A stretch of 64,000 bases of DNA from UBA10649 sp965227045 (lineage in GTDB: Bacteria > Actinomycetota > Actinomycetes > S36-B12). Below, in pieces: positions 8,282-17,415 of this stretch. Within the stretch, counting starts at the first letter, position 1. Every line of letters begins with the position of its first letter. The position numbers and the translations under genes were made by a program. Where the stretch lies: assembly GCA_965227045.1 (NCBI GenBank), contig OZ245718.1, forward strand, positions 3,100,001 through 3,164,000. Reading direction: 5' to 3'. A model generated the notes under the pieces. That model made no database searches. It was given only the letters and a program-made list of their open reading frames with translations, and was not told where the DNA came from.

Positions 8282-9442
8282 GTGGCAGGGAATCCGGATT
8301 TCACTGACTTCACGCTGAGCGAGGAGCACCTGGCCCTTCGCGGTGCCGTCCGGGACCTCGTCGTGGACAAGATCGCCCCGCGCGCGTCGGAGATCGACGA
8401 GACCAGTGAGTTCCCGTGGGACGTGTACGAGGCGCTGAAGGCCGCGCGCTTCCACGCGATCCACATCCCCGAGGAGTACGGCGGCGAGGGCGGCGACGCG
8501 CTGGCCGCGTGCATCGTGATCGAAGAGGTAGCCCGCGCGTGCGCGTCGAGCTCCCTGATCCCGTCGGTCAACAAGCTCGGCACTCTCCCGCTCATGGTCG
8601 GCGGCGACGAGACCCTGCTCAAGACGTACCTTCCGCAGGTGGCCAGCGGCGAGGCGATGTTCTCCTACGCGCTCAGTGAGCGCGAGGCGGGCAGCGACGC
8701 CGCATCGATGACGACCCGCGCCGTCGAGTCCGACGGCGGGTGGCTGCTCAACGGGCAGAAGAGCTGGATCAGCAACGCCGGAATCTCCACGTACTACACG
8801 GTCATGGCCGTGACCGAGCCCGGCGCGAGGGCCAAGGGAATCTCCGCGTTCGTCGTCCACGCGGACGATCCCGGCTTCTCGCTCGGCACTCCCGAGCGCA
8901 AGCTCGGCATCCACGGCTCTCCCACGCGAGAGATCTTCTTCGAGAACTGCTGGATCCCCAGTGACCGCATCATCGGCGAGCCCGGCACCGGATTCCGCAC
9001 GGCAATGGCAACGCTCGACCACACGCGCATCACGATCGGCGCGCAAGCCGTCGGCATCGCGCAGGGAGCTCTCGACGTCGCCACGGCCTACGCCAAGGAC
9101 CGCCAGCAGTTCGGCAAGTCCATCTCCTCGTTCCAGGGCATTCAGTTCATGGTTGCCGACATGGCTATGAAGCTCGAGGCAGCCCGTCAGCTGGTCTACG
9201 TGGCCGCGGCGAAGAGCGAGCGCGGCGACGCGGACCTGACCTTCTTCGGGGCGGCCGCCAAGTGCTTCGCCTCCGACGTCGCGATGGAGATCACGACCGA
9301 TGCGGTGCAGGCACTCGGCGGCGCCGGCTACACCAAGGACTGGCCGGTCGAGCGCTACATGCGCGACGCGAAGATCACGCAGATCTACGAGGGCACGAAC
9401 CAGGTGCAGCGAATCGTCATGGCCAAGAAGATCTTCGGCTAG
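8282..9442 (+). CDS. Acyl-CoA dehydrogenase
   Basis: 386 residues, the usual length. It carries out FAD-dependent alpha,beta-dehydrogenation of acyl-CoA thioesters. Conserved segments: YALSEREAGSDAASM, QKSWISNAG, the FAD-binding RQQFGKSIS, and QALGGAGYTKDWPVERYMRDAKITQIYEGTNQ split over the C-terminal helices; the Glu of IYEGTNQ is the usual catalytic base. The chosen GTG has GGGAG 7 bases upstream; a TTG two codons earlier is less likely. From memory, a FadE25-type gene occupies this position in mycobacteria. Confidence 0.93.
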   Translation: MAGNPDFTDFTLSEEHLALRGAVRDLVVDKIAPRASEIDETSEFPWDVYEALKAARFHAIHIPEEYGGEGGDALAACIVIEEVARACASSSLIPSVNKLGTLPLMVGGDETLLKTYLPQVASGEAMFSYALSEREAGSDAASMTTRAVESDGGWLLNGQKSWISNAGISTYYTVMAVTEPGARAKGISAFVVHADDPGFSLGTPERKLGIHGSPTREIFFENCWIPSDRIIGEPGTGFRTAMATLDHTRITIGAQAVGIAQGALDVATAYAKDRQQFGKSISSFQGIQFMVADMAMKLEAARQLVYVAAAKSERGDADLTFFGAAAKCFASDVAMEITTDAVQALGGAGYTKDWPVERYMRDAKITQIYEGTNQVQRIVMAKKIFG

Positions 9443-9496
9443 TTCGCAGGTGCGCGCAGGCGCGGCCGGGCGATTGCCGGGTGCTTAACCACGTGA

Positions 9497-9502
9497 CATA
9501 GT
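9497..9502 (+). promoter_or_regulatory. Weak -10 element, possible leaderless promoter of the MFS gene
   Basis: CATAGT sits 6 bases before the GTG start. It departs from TANNNT at the first base. Confidence 0.4.
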
Positions 9503-9508
9503 GAACCG

Positions 9509-10978
9509 GTGTTCACTGCCGCCTGGGTTCGTCGCGTCCGGGGACGTTCGGGCAGCACGCTGGTGGTGGCGGTCCTTGCGGTGGCGACGTTGAGCTGCTC
9601 GCTCATGCAGACGGTGATCATCCCGCTCATCCCGCAATTGCCGGCCCTGCTCGACGTCACCCCCGACCAGGCATCGTGGCTGGTCACGGCGACGCTGATC
9701 ACTGGCGCGATCTCCCTGCCGACGATCTCCCGGCTCGCCGACATGTTCGGCAAGCGGCGCATGATCGTGTTCTGCCTGGCCGCACTGTTCGTCGGTTCGC
9801 TGATGAGCGTCTTCGCCACCAGCCTTGGCGTTCAGATCGCCGCGCGCTGCCTGCAGGGCGTGTCGTTTGCGCTCGTGCCGGCGACCTTCAGCATCCTGCG
9901 CGACGAACTGCCTCGCGAGAAGCTGACCATGGCCGTCGCGCTCATCAGCGCGACCCTCGGACTAGGCGGGGCGATCGGTCTGCCCGTTGCGGGCGTCGTG
10001 TTCAACCTGTGGGGTTGGCACGCGGTGTTCTGGCTCGCGGGCGGTCTTGCCGTTCTCACGGCGATCGCGGTGCTGGTCGTCATCCCCGAGTCCCCAATCC
10101 GCACCGGCGGCCGCTTCGACTTCTTCGGCGCGGTCTTCATGTCCGGTGCGCTGCTCGCCCTCCTCGTGGCAATCACGAACGGGAACAACTGGGGCTGGCT
10201 AAGCGTGACGACGCTGGGACTGGTCGCGATCTCGCTCGCGCTGTTCGCGGCCTGGTTGCCTTGGGAACTGCGGACCGCCGACCCGTTGGTCGACCTTCGA
10301 ACATCGTCCGCGCGGCCGGTGCTGCTGGTGAACATCGCTGCATTGTTCGCCGGCATCGCCATGTTCGGGAACATGGTGTCGACCACGCAGTTGCTCCAGG
10401 AACCAGCATCGACCGGGTACGGATTCGGACTCACCGTGATGCAGGCGGGGGTCGCATTTCTGCCTATCGGTCTTCTCTTCGTGGTCATCGCCCCGCTCGC
10501 TGGCGGACTCAGTCGGCGGTATGGCGCACGAGCAACGCTCATGCTCGGATGCGCGGTGATGCTCCTCGGCTACGTCGTGCGCATCTGGCTCATGGCGTCG
10601 CCGCTGCAGATCGTCATCGGTGCATGCATCGTGGCGATCGGGATGACGGCGACGCTGTCGGCGTTGCCCGTCATCATCATGCGATCGGTGCCGCTCGACG
10701 AGACGGCTGCCGCGAACGGACTGAACTCCCTGGCACGCACTGCGGGTTTCGCGGTCGCGAGCGCCGCGGTGACCGCCGTGCTTGCGAGCGTCACGGCGAG
10801 CGTCGGTGGCGTGCAGATGCCAACTCAGGGCGCATACGTGGGGCTGTTCGTCCTCGGTGCGCTCGCATCGTTGGGCGCCGGGCTGGCCGCGACGGCGATT
10901 CCGCGAGGGGATGGGCCGGCGGAGTCGGAGTCGGACGTGTTGTCGAGTGCCGCTGGCGTGCCCGGCGCGGTGACGTAG
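9509..10978 (+). CDS. Major facilitator superfamily drug/solute exporter (DHA2-like)
   Basis: 489 residues with 12-14 hydrophobic segments. The loop 2-3 motif appears as RLADMFGKRRM (normally G-x-L-a-D-r-x-G-R-k), and FSILRDELPREK resembles the later loop of DHA2 members. These transporters use proton motive force to expel drugs, and sometimes metabolites, across the cytoplasmic membrane; the substrate cannot be read from sequence. It stands alone between the acyl-CoA dehydrogenase and the polymer locus. GTG start chosen for the -10-like hexamer and because the first helix begins soon after. Confidence 0.85.
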   Translation: MFTAAWVRRVRGRSGSTLVVAVLAVATLSCSLMQTVIIPLIPQLPALLDVTPDQASWLVTATLITGAISLPTISRLADMFGKRRMIVFCLAALFVGSLMSVFATSLGVQIAARCLQGVSFALVPATFSILRDELPREKLTMAVALISATLGLGGAIGLPVAGVVFNLWGWHAVFWLAGGLAVLTAIAVLVVIPESPIRTGGRFDFFGAVFMSGALLALLVAITNGNNWGWLSVTTLGLVAISLALFAAWLPWELRTADPLVDLRTSSARPVLLVNIAALFAGIAMFGNMVSTTQLLQEPASTGYGFGLTVMQAGVAFLPIGLLFVVIAPLAGGLSRRYGARATLMLGCAVMLLGYVVRIWLMASPLQIVIGACIVAIGMTATLSALPVIIMRSVPLDETAAANGLNSLARTAGFAVASAAVTAVLASVTASVGGVQMPTQGAYVGLFVLGALASLGAGLAATAIPRGDGPAESESDVLSSAAGVPGAVT

Positions 10979-11007
10979 CGAGCCAACCCGGCCGCGGCTG
11001 CAGCGAA

Positions 11008-11013
11008 TACAGT
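11008..11013 (+). promoter_or_regulatory. -10 element, promoter of the glycosyltransferase operon
   Basis: TACAGT lies 7 bases before GTG 11021. It would drive the five overlapping genes 11021-18566. Confidence 0.6.
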
Positions 11014-11020
11014 TCTGCAC

Positions 11021-12646
11021 GTGACCGTGCCGCAGATCCCGGGAGTACGCGTGCGGTCCCGGCGAGGTGGATCGACCTGGCAGGTGACCTCACCCGGCGC
11101 CTACGGCGTCCAGCAGCTCGCGGCGTCCTCGGTCGGCGTTGCGCGCATATCCGCGCTGGAGCTGACGGTCGACTCGTGGTCACCGCCGATCGAGGGCTGG
11201 GTCGGGTCCCCCGGGATCGCGGGAATCACCGGACTGGCCTTCACGCGGACCGCCAAGGGCGTGGAACTGCTGATCCAGACAGCGCAGCCGGTCGACTGCG
11301 CTGTGCTCGTGGCCGCAGCGCTGCGCAGGCTTCGACCGTTCCCGACCGGTTCCGTGGGACCGCTGCTGACCTTTGCTCCCGGGCTGACGGAGTGGGCCGC
11401 TCCTCTCGCGCCTCGGATTATCGACGTCCTCACCGACGACGAGGCCCGCGATGCGCACGTGCGCCGTTGCGACACGCTCGTCCTCGCGACGGCGGGCGCT
11501 GCGCCCGACGTCGAACGCCAGTCGACGATCGTCGTGGGCCCCCCCGCCTGGCTGCGCGACGGAATGCCTTTCGACGTCGACGTGGATCCCTCCGTGCAGC
11601 GCCCCGTCGGCCGCCGTTCGACCGGGGGCTCGGTCGCCAGGGCATCGGTCGTCGGTGACGCGCTGTCGATCACCGGTCCCGACGTGGCTGTCGCCATCAC
11701 CGGCCGCGTGAGCGCATCGGATGCGCGCGCGCTGCGTGCGACTCTCGCAATCATCATCGACGACGTCATCCCGACCCGCATCGCACGCCAGCTGACCGCA
11801 TGCGGCGTGGTCGTTGCACCGTCGTCGATGACGCTGCCTGACGTCGACGACGCACTGTCCTGGCAGGCGTTATCGGTGCACGAGCGACGGCACGCGCTCC
11901 GACAGTTCGCGCCCGCCGCGGCGCTCGATGCCTGGCCCACGGTCAGCGTCGTCCTCGTGACGAACCGGCCTGACCACCTTGAGCACGCGCTGCGGCAGGT
12001 AGCCGGGCTGCGGTATCCACGGCTCGAGGTGATCATCGGCGCGCACGGGGATTCGGTCGACGCAGCACGCGTGTGGGAGCTCGCTCAGGAGGTTCCGCAC
12101 GAGGTGTCCGTCGTCGCGGTTGACGGATCGCGCACGCTGGGCGAAGCCCTACAGGTCTGCAGTGATCGCGCGAGCGGAGCGCTCATCACGAAGATGGACG
12201 ATGACGACTTCTACGGACCCGAGCACATCTGGGACCTGGTGCTCGCGCGCGAGTACTCCGGCGCGCAGATCGTCGGCAAGGCCCTCGACTGGATCTATCT
12301 CGAGTCGCAGGACTCGACCGTGTTCCGGCCGACCTACGCGGCGGAGAAGTACGCCGACTTCGTCGCTGGCGGGACGATCCTCATCTCGCGCGCGGACCTG
12401 CTGGCCGTCGGGGGCTGGCGTCCCGTGCCCAAGTCGGTAGACCGCGCGCTGCTCGATCGCGTGCTCTCGTCCGGGGGACTGGTGTATCGAACGCATGGCC
12501 TCGGGTACATCTACGTGCGGCATTCCGCAGGTCACACGGCGTCGGTGAAGGACGAGCACTTCCTCACCAAGGTGGCTCAGCAGTACGACGGACTGGTCCG
12601 TCACGAGGCGTTCGGCACGAACGACGTCGGACGGTCGGGATCGTGA
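11021..12646 (+). CDS. Family 2 glycosyltransferase with an unidentified N-terminal domain
   Basis: 541 residues. Residues 1-300 form a region I do not recognise, rich in Val and Ala with no membrane segment. The GT-A fold follows: VSVVLVTNRPDHLEHALRQV near 310, then the metal-binding acidic cluster MDDDDFYGPEHIWDL near 390, and WRPVPKSVDRALLDRV as the acceptor-side segment. It is probably cytoplasmic and transfers a sugar from a nucleotide donor; donor and acceptor unknown. It is the first gene of a run linked by GTGA/ATGA overlaps. A second GTG two codons later is an equally possible start. Confidence 0.8.
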   Translation: MTVPQIPGVRVRSRRGGSTWQVTSPGAYGVQQLAASSVGVARISALELTVDSWSPPIEGWVGSPGIAGITGLAFTRTAKGVELLIQTAQPVDCAVLVAAALRRLRPFPTGSVGPLLTFAPGLTEWAAPLAPRIIDVLTDDEARDAHVRRCDTLVLATAGAAPDVERQSTIVVGPPAWLRDGMPFDVDVDPSVQRPVGRRSTGGSVARASVVGDALSITGPDVAVAITGRVSASDARALRATLAIIIDDVIPTRIARQLTACGVVVAPSSMTLPDVDDALSWQALSVHERRHALRQFAPAAALDAWPTVSVVLVTNRPDHLEHALRQVAGLRYPRLEVIIGAHGDSVDAARVWELAQEVPHEVSVVAVDGSRTLGEALQVCSDRASGALITKMDDDDFYGPEHIWDLVLAREYSGAQIVGKALDWIYLESQDSTVFRPTYAAEKYADFVAGGTILISRADLLAVGGWRPVPKSVDRALLDRVLSSGGLVYRTHGLGYIYVRHSAGHTASVKDEHFLTKVAQQYDGLVRHEAFGTNDVGRSGS

Positions 12647-13653
12647 GCGCCACGTGGCCCGCGGTGTCGGTGGTCATGCCGGTCGTCAACGAGGAGCGGC
12701 ATCTGCAGGACTCCGTCGACCGCCTGCTGCAGCAGGACTACCCCGGGGAACTCGACATCGTCATCGCCGTCGGCCCCTCCAAGGATCGGACCCACGCGGT
12801 CGCGCACGCGATCGCCACGGCGAACAGTCACGTCCATGTCGTCGACAACCCGAGCGGCAAGACGCCGTCCGGTCTGAACGCCGCGATCGAGCACTCCACG
12901 AGCGAGGTGATCGTGCGGGTTGACGGTCACGCGATGGTGCCGTCCAACTACGTGCGCACCGGAGTCGAGACGCTGCGCGAGACCGGCGCCGACAACGTCG
13001 GCGGGATCATGGCCGCGGAGGGCACGACCGAGTTCGAACGCGGTGTCGCCCGGGCCATGACATCGCGCTTCGGCGTCGGCGGGGCCGCTTTTCACGTGGG
13101 CGGTGAGCCCGGCCCTGCGCTCACGGTCTACCTCGGATGCTTCCAGCGATCGGCGCTCGAGCGGGTCGGTGGCTACGACGAGACCATGGTGCGTGCCCAG
13201 GACTGGGAGATGAACCTGCGCATCCGCCAGTCCGGCGGGATCGTGTGGTTCACGCCGGACATGCACGTCACCTACCGCCCGCGACCCACGCTTCAGGCGC
13301 TCGCGCGCCAGTACCACGACTACGGCCGCTGGCGCCGCGAGGTCATGCGCCGCCATCCAGACACGGTGTCGCTGCGCTATCTCGCCGCGCCCGTTGCCGT
13401 GGTCGGCGTCACTGCGGGCGTAGTGCTCGCTGGAGTCGGCGCGGTCGCCAGGCAGCCGTGGCTTGTCGCACTCGGACTTGCAGCGCCCGTGGGCTACGCA
13501 GCCCTGGACCTCGCGGCGACCGCGCAGAGCGCCGTCACATCGCCGAGACTGACGTGGCGGGAGGCGGCGCGCCTGACGGCCATCTACCCGACCATGCACG
13601 GGTCGTGGGGCCTGGGCTTCCTTCGCGGGCGGCCACGCAAGGCGAGAGGCTAG
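12643..13653 (+). CDS. Family 2 glycosyltransferase, ExoA-like, with C-terminal membrane segments
   Basis: 336 residues. The GT-A start VSVVMPVVNEERHLQDSV, the R-V-D-G-H acidic motif (VIVRVDGHAM) in the D-x-D position, and the acceptor-side RAQDWEMNLRIRQSGG (ED motif variant) place it with succinoglycan ExoA-type enzymes. Two hydrophobic segments, about residues 245-265 and 270-290, would anchor the C-terminus in the membrane. The likely role is elongating a lipid-linked polymer at the inner face. The GTG overlaps the stop of the gene before by four bases. Confidence 0.85.
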   Translation: MSATWPAVSVVMPVVNEERHLQDSVDRLLQQDYPGELDIVIAVGPSKDRTHAVAHAIATANSHVHVVDNPSGKTPSGLNAAIEHSTSEVIVRVDGHAMVPSNYVRTGVETLRETGADNVGGIMAAEGTTEFERGVARAMTSRFGVGGAAFHVGGEPGPALTVYLGCFQRSALERVGGYDETMVRAQDWEMNLRIRQSGGIVWFTPDMHVTYRPRPTLQALARQYHDYGRWRREVMRRHPDTVSLRYLAAPVAVVGVTAGVVLAGVGAVARQPWLVALGLAAPVGYAALDLAATAQSAVTSPRLTWREAARLTAIYPTMHGSWGLGFLRGRPRKARG

Positions 13654-13657
13654 CCGC

Positions 13658-14602
13658 GTGGCACGGTGGCGGCGAGGTTCACGCCCCCTCACCTGGTCGG
13701 TCGTCGTCTCGGCTCCCAAGGGATCCGCTGGTGCCCAATGGGGCGACACGTGGTTCGCAGCAGATCTCGTCGACGCGCTCAATCGCGCAGGTCAGCGTGC
13801 ACGAACGGTGTTTCGTGGTGGCGCCGCCAGCGAGGCCCGCGACGAGGACGACGTCGTGCTCGTGCTGCGCGGGTTGCGTCGCGTAGTACCGCGCACGAGC
13901 GATGCGACGTGGATGCTGTGGGTCATCAGTCACCCCGAGCTCGTCGAGGCGGACGAGCCCGCGCAGTACGCCGCCTGCTTCGCGGCAAGCGAGCACTGGC
14001 AGCGGGCGTCCTCCGGCGAGTTCGATACGGATGTCACGCCACTGCTGCAGGCCACCAACCCGGCGAGGTTCCGCCCCGGTGCCGCGTTGCCCGACACAGG
14101 CGACGCGGTCCTGTTCGTCGGCTCGACGCGCGGTGAGTTCCGGCCGGCGGTGCGCGACTCGCTCGCCGCAGGGTTTGACGTGTCGGTCTACGGGGTCGGT
14201 TGGGAACAGTTCCTGCCCCCCGAGCAGATTGCGGGCGAGTTCATCCCCAACGACGAACTCCCGGCTGCGTACGCATCGGCCGGCATCGTGCTCAACGACC
14301 ATTGGCCGGACATGGCGGCGGAGGGCTTCTTGTCGAATCGGCTCTTCGACGCTGCAGCGTGCGGTAGCCGCGTTCTCTCGGACGACGCCGCGGGACTCTC
14401 CGAGGTGTTCGGTGACGCAGTGCGCACCTACACCGACGCGTCAAGCCTGAAGCGTGCGCTCGACGGCGGTCCCGCCTCATTCCCTGATCGCGCGACCCGG
14501 CTCGCGCTTGCACAGCGCATCGCGCGCGACCACAGCTTCGACGCGCGCGCCCTCGTTCTTATCGAGCGTGCGAAGGCGCTACGCGGCGGGCGTTCGGCAT
14601 GA
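13658..14602 (+). CDS. GT-B type glycosyltransferase (Glyco_trans_1_2 C-terminal domain)
   Basis: 314 residues. The C-terminal half has the GT-B donor domain pattern: FIPNDELPAAYASAGIVLNDHWPDMAAEGFLSNRLFDAAACG followed by VLSDDAAGLSEVF, as in CgeB-like and PF13524 proteins (the quoted stretch spans about residues 190-235). The N-terminal half is short and has no clear signature beyond SAPKGSAGAQWGDT. Sugar and acceptor are unknown. It starts 4 bases after the previous stop and overlaps the next gene by ATGA. Confidence 0.72.
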   Translation: MARWRRGSRPLTWSVVVSAPKGSAGAQWGDTWFAADLVDALNRAGQRARTVFRGGAASEARDEDDVVLVLRGLRRVVPRTSDATWMLWVISHPELVEADEPAQYAACFAASEHWQRASSGEFDTDVTPLLQATNPARFRPGAALPDTGDAVLFVGSTRGEFRPAVRDSLAAGFDVSVYGVGWEQFLPPEQIAGEFIPNDELPAAYASAGIVLNDHWPDMAAEGFLSNRLFDAAACGSRVLSDDAAGLSEVFGDAVRTYTDASSLKRALDGGPASFPDRATRLALAQRIARDHSFDARALVLIERAKALRGGRSA

Positions 14603-17415
14603 GCCAGACGCGTCCGGATGTCACGGTCGTCATCATCTCGTTCAATGACGCCGCGCGACTGCCGCGTGCCATCGCCTCGGTTCAGCGGCAGACGTTGCGG
14701 AACCTCGAGATCGTCGTCGTCGACGATGCGTCGACGGACGACACGGAGGCGGTCGTCCGGCGCATCGCGAAGACGGACCCTCGCGTTCGCTACGAGCGCC
14801 TGGCGGAGAACTCGGGCGGGTGCAGTGCACCGCGCAATCGCGGCATTGAGGTCGCCTCGGCCCCCTGGATCATGTTCTGCGACTCGGATGACGAGTACGA
14901 GATGCACGCGTGCAAGAACCTGCTCGAGGCCGCTGAGCGACTTGATGCCGATGTCGTCTGCGGTACCGCAGAGCGAGTCGATGTGCGGTCGGGTCGCACC
15001 AAGCGCTGGCGTCCTGAGGTTCACGAGGAGGAGCGGGTCGCTGACGGTCTAGTCGACTTCCCCGAATTGCTGTACGACACGATCAGCGTCAACAAGATCT
15101 ATCGGCTCTCCGTCGTGGCGGAAAACTCGATCTTGTTCCCTGTCGGGCTGCTGTTCGAGGACCAGCTCTTCACGCTGCAGGTCCTGGCCTCCGCACGCCG
15201 CGTGGCCACGATTCCGGAGACTGTGTACCGCTGGTATGTCGACCGGCTGAGCGACGAGCCGTCGATCACTCAGCGACGTCATGAGGCGAACAACGTTGAG
15301 AGCCGGATAGAGATCAATCGACGCATCGACGCATTCCTTGGCGAGCGCGGACTGGTCGCTGTCCAGTTGATCAAGGATCACAAGTTCCTGCGCCACGACC
15401 TGTACCTGTACCTGTCGTCGATGCTTGAGATCGACGATGACGCTGCTCACCAGCTGATGGACCGTCTCACGCCTTACGTGTCGTCAGTGAACCTTCAGCC
15501 CGCGTGGGATCTGCGCCCCGCGCTGCGGGTCGCGATCTACCACCTCCTGGTCAACGACCTCGACGGGGTTCGTGCCGCGATGCGCTTCGTGAAGTGGGCA
15601 TCGGTGGTCGAGGTGCCGGTCGTGGTCAGCGATGATCGTGAGTATTGGGGGTGCGAGCACCTCGCGAATGGTGACCCCGTCGGCGCCGTTGCCGCGCGCG
15701 ACTGGCTCGACGTCACCGAACTGCACATCTCCTTGATCCCGTACTCGCAGCGACGGTTTCTCCATCGGCTGATGTCGCTTGAGGCGGTCGACGGCACGGT
15801 GTCCGCCTCGGGAACGACTGTTGACTACGACGGCTCGTTGTCGGATGTGAGCGACATCGAACTGAGGTTCATCATCAACGGCGACCGAACGGTCGCGTCG
15901 GTTCCGGCGACGTGGACCGGACATGAGGGTCGGGTGTGGCGGTGGCAGGCCACCGGGAGGATCACCGGCCACCTGGGTCGGCGGCTGGCGGGCCGCGACC
16001 AGGGCACCCTGGGCATCGCCATGGTCGCCAACGGTGCGGAGAACCTGTCGAACTGCCGTGCCACCGAGGCTGAGATGCCACGCGTGCGCGTTCCCTACCG
16101 CGGTCGCACGGAGCCACTTGGCCCCGAATCCTTGGAGATGTACGCCTACGGGAACGGAGCCGTGGGGTGGCGCGCGGTGCGCGTGTCCGCGAAGCGGGCT
16201 CGCCTGGCTCGCCTGCGTGCGACGTGGTTCCGGATTCCCGGAACGCATCGCCTCGCCGTGATCGGCGGGCTCCTGCGACGTGATGTGTACCTGACGCTCC
16301 TGCAGCGCATTGGTGCTGCGCTGCCACCGCGTCATCTGGCCGTCGTCCAGACTGACGGCGGGCGAACCGTCACCGACAACGCCAAGGCGATCAGCGATCG
16401 GCTGAGCGTCATCGATCCCAGCCTCAAGCAGGCGTGGGTGCATCGCGGCCGTCCTGAGCTCACGCCCGACTTCGCCGAACCCCTCGAGCACATGACCACG
16501 CGGCACCATTGGCTTGCCTCGCGCGCGCGCTTTTGGATCGACGACGGCACGTCACCGCTGACTCTCAGGAAGCCGAAGCACACGACCGCGGTGCTGGTCG
16601 CGTCCGGCGTGCCCGTGCACCGCAGTGGGCTCGATGACCCCAGCGTGCTGGTGAGCAAGGCTGCGGTGCGCGACGTGAAGAGACGTTCACAGCGTTCGGA
16701 CCTGCTGGTCACTGCCTCCCGTTACTCGACTGACCAGTTGCGGCGCTCGATGGCGTTCACGGCCGACGTGGTCGAAGCCGGCCTTCCGCGCATCGACTCG
16801 GCTCTCGGTGCGCGCTCGCGCGACTCGCGCGAGTCCCTGCGTCGAGAGTTCGACCTGCCGACGGACCGAGCGATCGTGATCTACGCGCCGGCATTCCGGC
16901 AGCGAGAAAGTGACGCGATCGAGCCCCTACTCGACCTGGATAGCTGGGCAGAGGAACTGGGTCCACGTGCGTACCTGCTCCTTCGCGCGCCGCGGCAGCA
17001 GCGCTTCACCGTGTCGACTCGGCTGCGCTTTGCCGTCCGGCCGATTCCGGACGAGCACGATGCTGCGCCCTACCTCGCGCTGGCCGACCTCCTCGTCTCG
17101 GACTACTCGTCGATCATCGGAGATGGTGCGGCACTCGACCTGCCGACGATCCTGTTCCAGCCCGATCGCGAGGTCTACGTGAACCGGACTCACGGGCTGT
17201 ACTCCCATGACGGCTCGCCCGGCCCCGTGCACACTGCGATGGACGGACTCGTCGGCGAGGTCGACTCGCTCCTCGCCGATCCACGCGCATGGGACTCCCG
17301 TCACGGCGCGGCGAGGCGCGTGTTCGCGGCCGACCAATGCGGGCCGGCCGACGGACTCGCGGCCGAACGCGCCGCTCGCGGCATCCTCCAGTCCCGATCA
17401 GGGCGGTCGAGATGA
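14599..17415 (+). CDS. Two-domain glycosyltransferase / CDP-glycerol glycerophosphotransferase-like protein
   Basis: 938 residues. Residues 1-220 are a GT2 domain (VTVVIISFNDAARLPRAI, VDDASTDDT, FCDSDDEYE as D-x-D). Residues 220-560 are a linker with no signature I can name. Residues about 575-930 align with the TagF/TagB polyol-phosphate transferase fold (IYAPAFR near 761, DLLVSDYSSIIGDGAALDLP near 830). In that domain the WHGTPLK-type motif reads ASGVPVH (668-674) and the R-x-HP motif reads RAPR (796-799), so both conserved histidines are gone, whereas the intact relative at 19813-21132 keeps both. The second domain may be non-catalytic or binding-only. ATGA overlaps join it to both neighbours. 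Confidence 0.82.
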   Translation: MSQTRPDVTVVIISFNDAARLPRAIASVQRQTLRNLEIVVVDDASTDDTEAVVRRIAKTDPRVRYERLAENSGGCSAPRNRGIEVASAPWIMFCDSDDEYEMHACKNLLEAAERLDADVVCGTAERVDVRSGRTKRWRPEVHEEERVADGLVDFPELLYDTISVNKIYRLSVVAENSILFPVGLLFEDQLFTLQVLASARRVATIPETVYRWYVDRLSDEPSITQRRHEANNVESRIEINRRIDAFLGERGLVAVQLIKDHKFLRHDLYLYLSSMLEIDDDAAHQLMDRLTPYVSSVNLQPAWDLRPALRVAIYHLLVNDLDGVRAAMRFVKWASVVEVPVVVSDDREYWGCEHLANGDPVGAVAARDWLDVTELHISLIPYSQRRFLHRLMSLEAVDGTVSASGTTVDYDGSLSDVSDIELRFIINGDRTVASVPATWTGHEGRVWRWQATGRITGHLGRRLAGRDQGTLGIAMVANGAENLSNCRATEAEMPRVRVPYRGRTEPLGPESLEMYAYGNGAVGWRAVRVSAKRARLARLRATWFRIPGTHRLAVIGGLLRRDVYLTLLQRIGAALPPRHLAVVQTDGGRTVTDNAKAISDRLSVIDPSLKQAWVHRGRPELTPDFAEPLEHMTTRHHWLASRARFWIDDGTSPLTLRKPKHTTAVLVASGVPVHRSGLDDPSVLVSKAAVRDVKRRSQRSDLLVTASRYSTDQLRRSMAFTADVVEAGLPRIDSALGARSRDSRESLRREFDLPTDRAIVIYAPAFRQRESDAIEPLLDLDSWAEELGPRAYLLLRAPRQQRFTVSTRLRFAVRPIPDEHDAAPYLALADLLVSDYSSIIGDGAALDLPTILFQPDREVYVNRTHGLYSHDGSPGPVHTAMDGLVGEVDSLLADPRAWDSRHGAARRVFAADQCGPADGLAAERAARGILQSRSGRSR

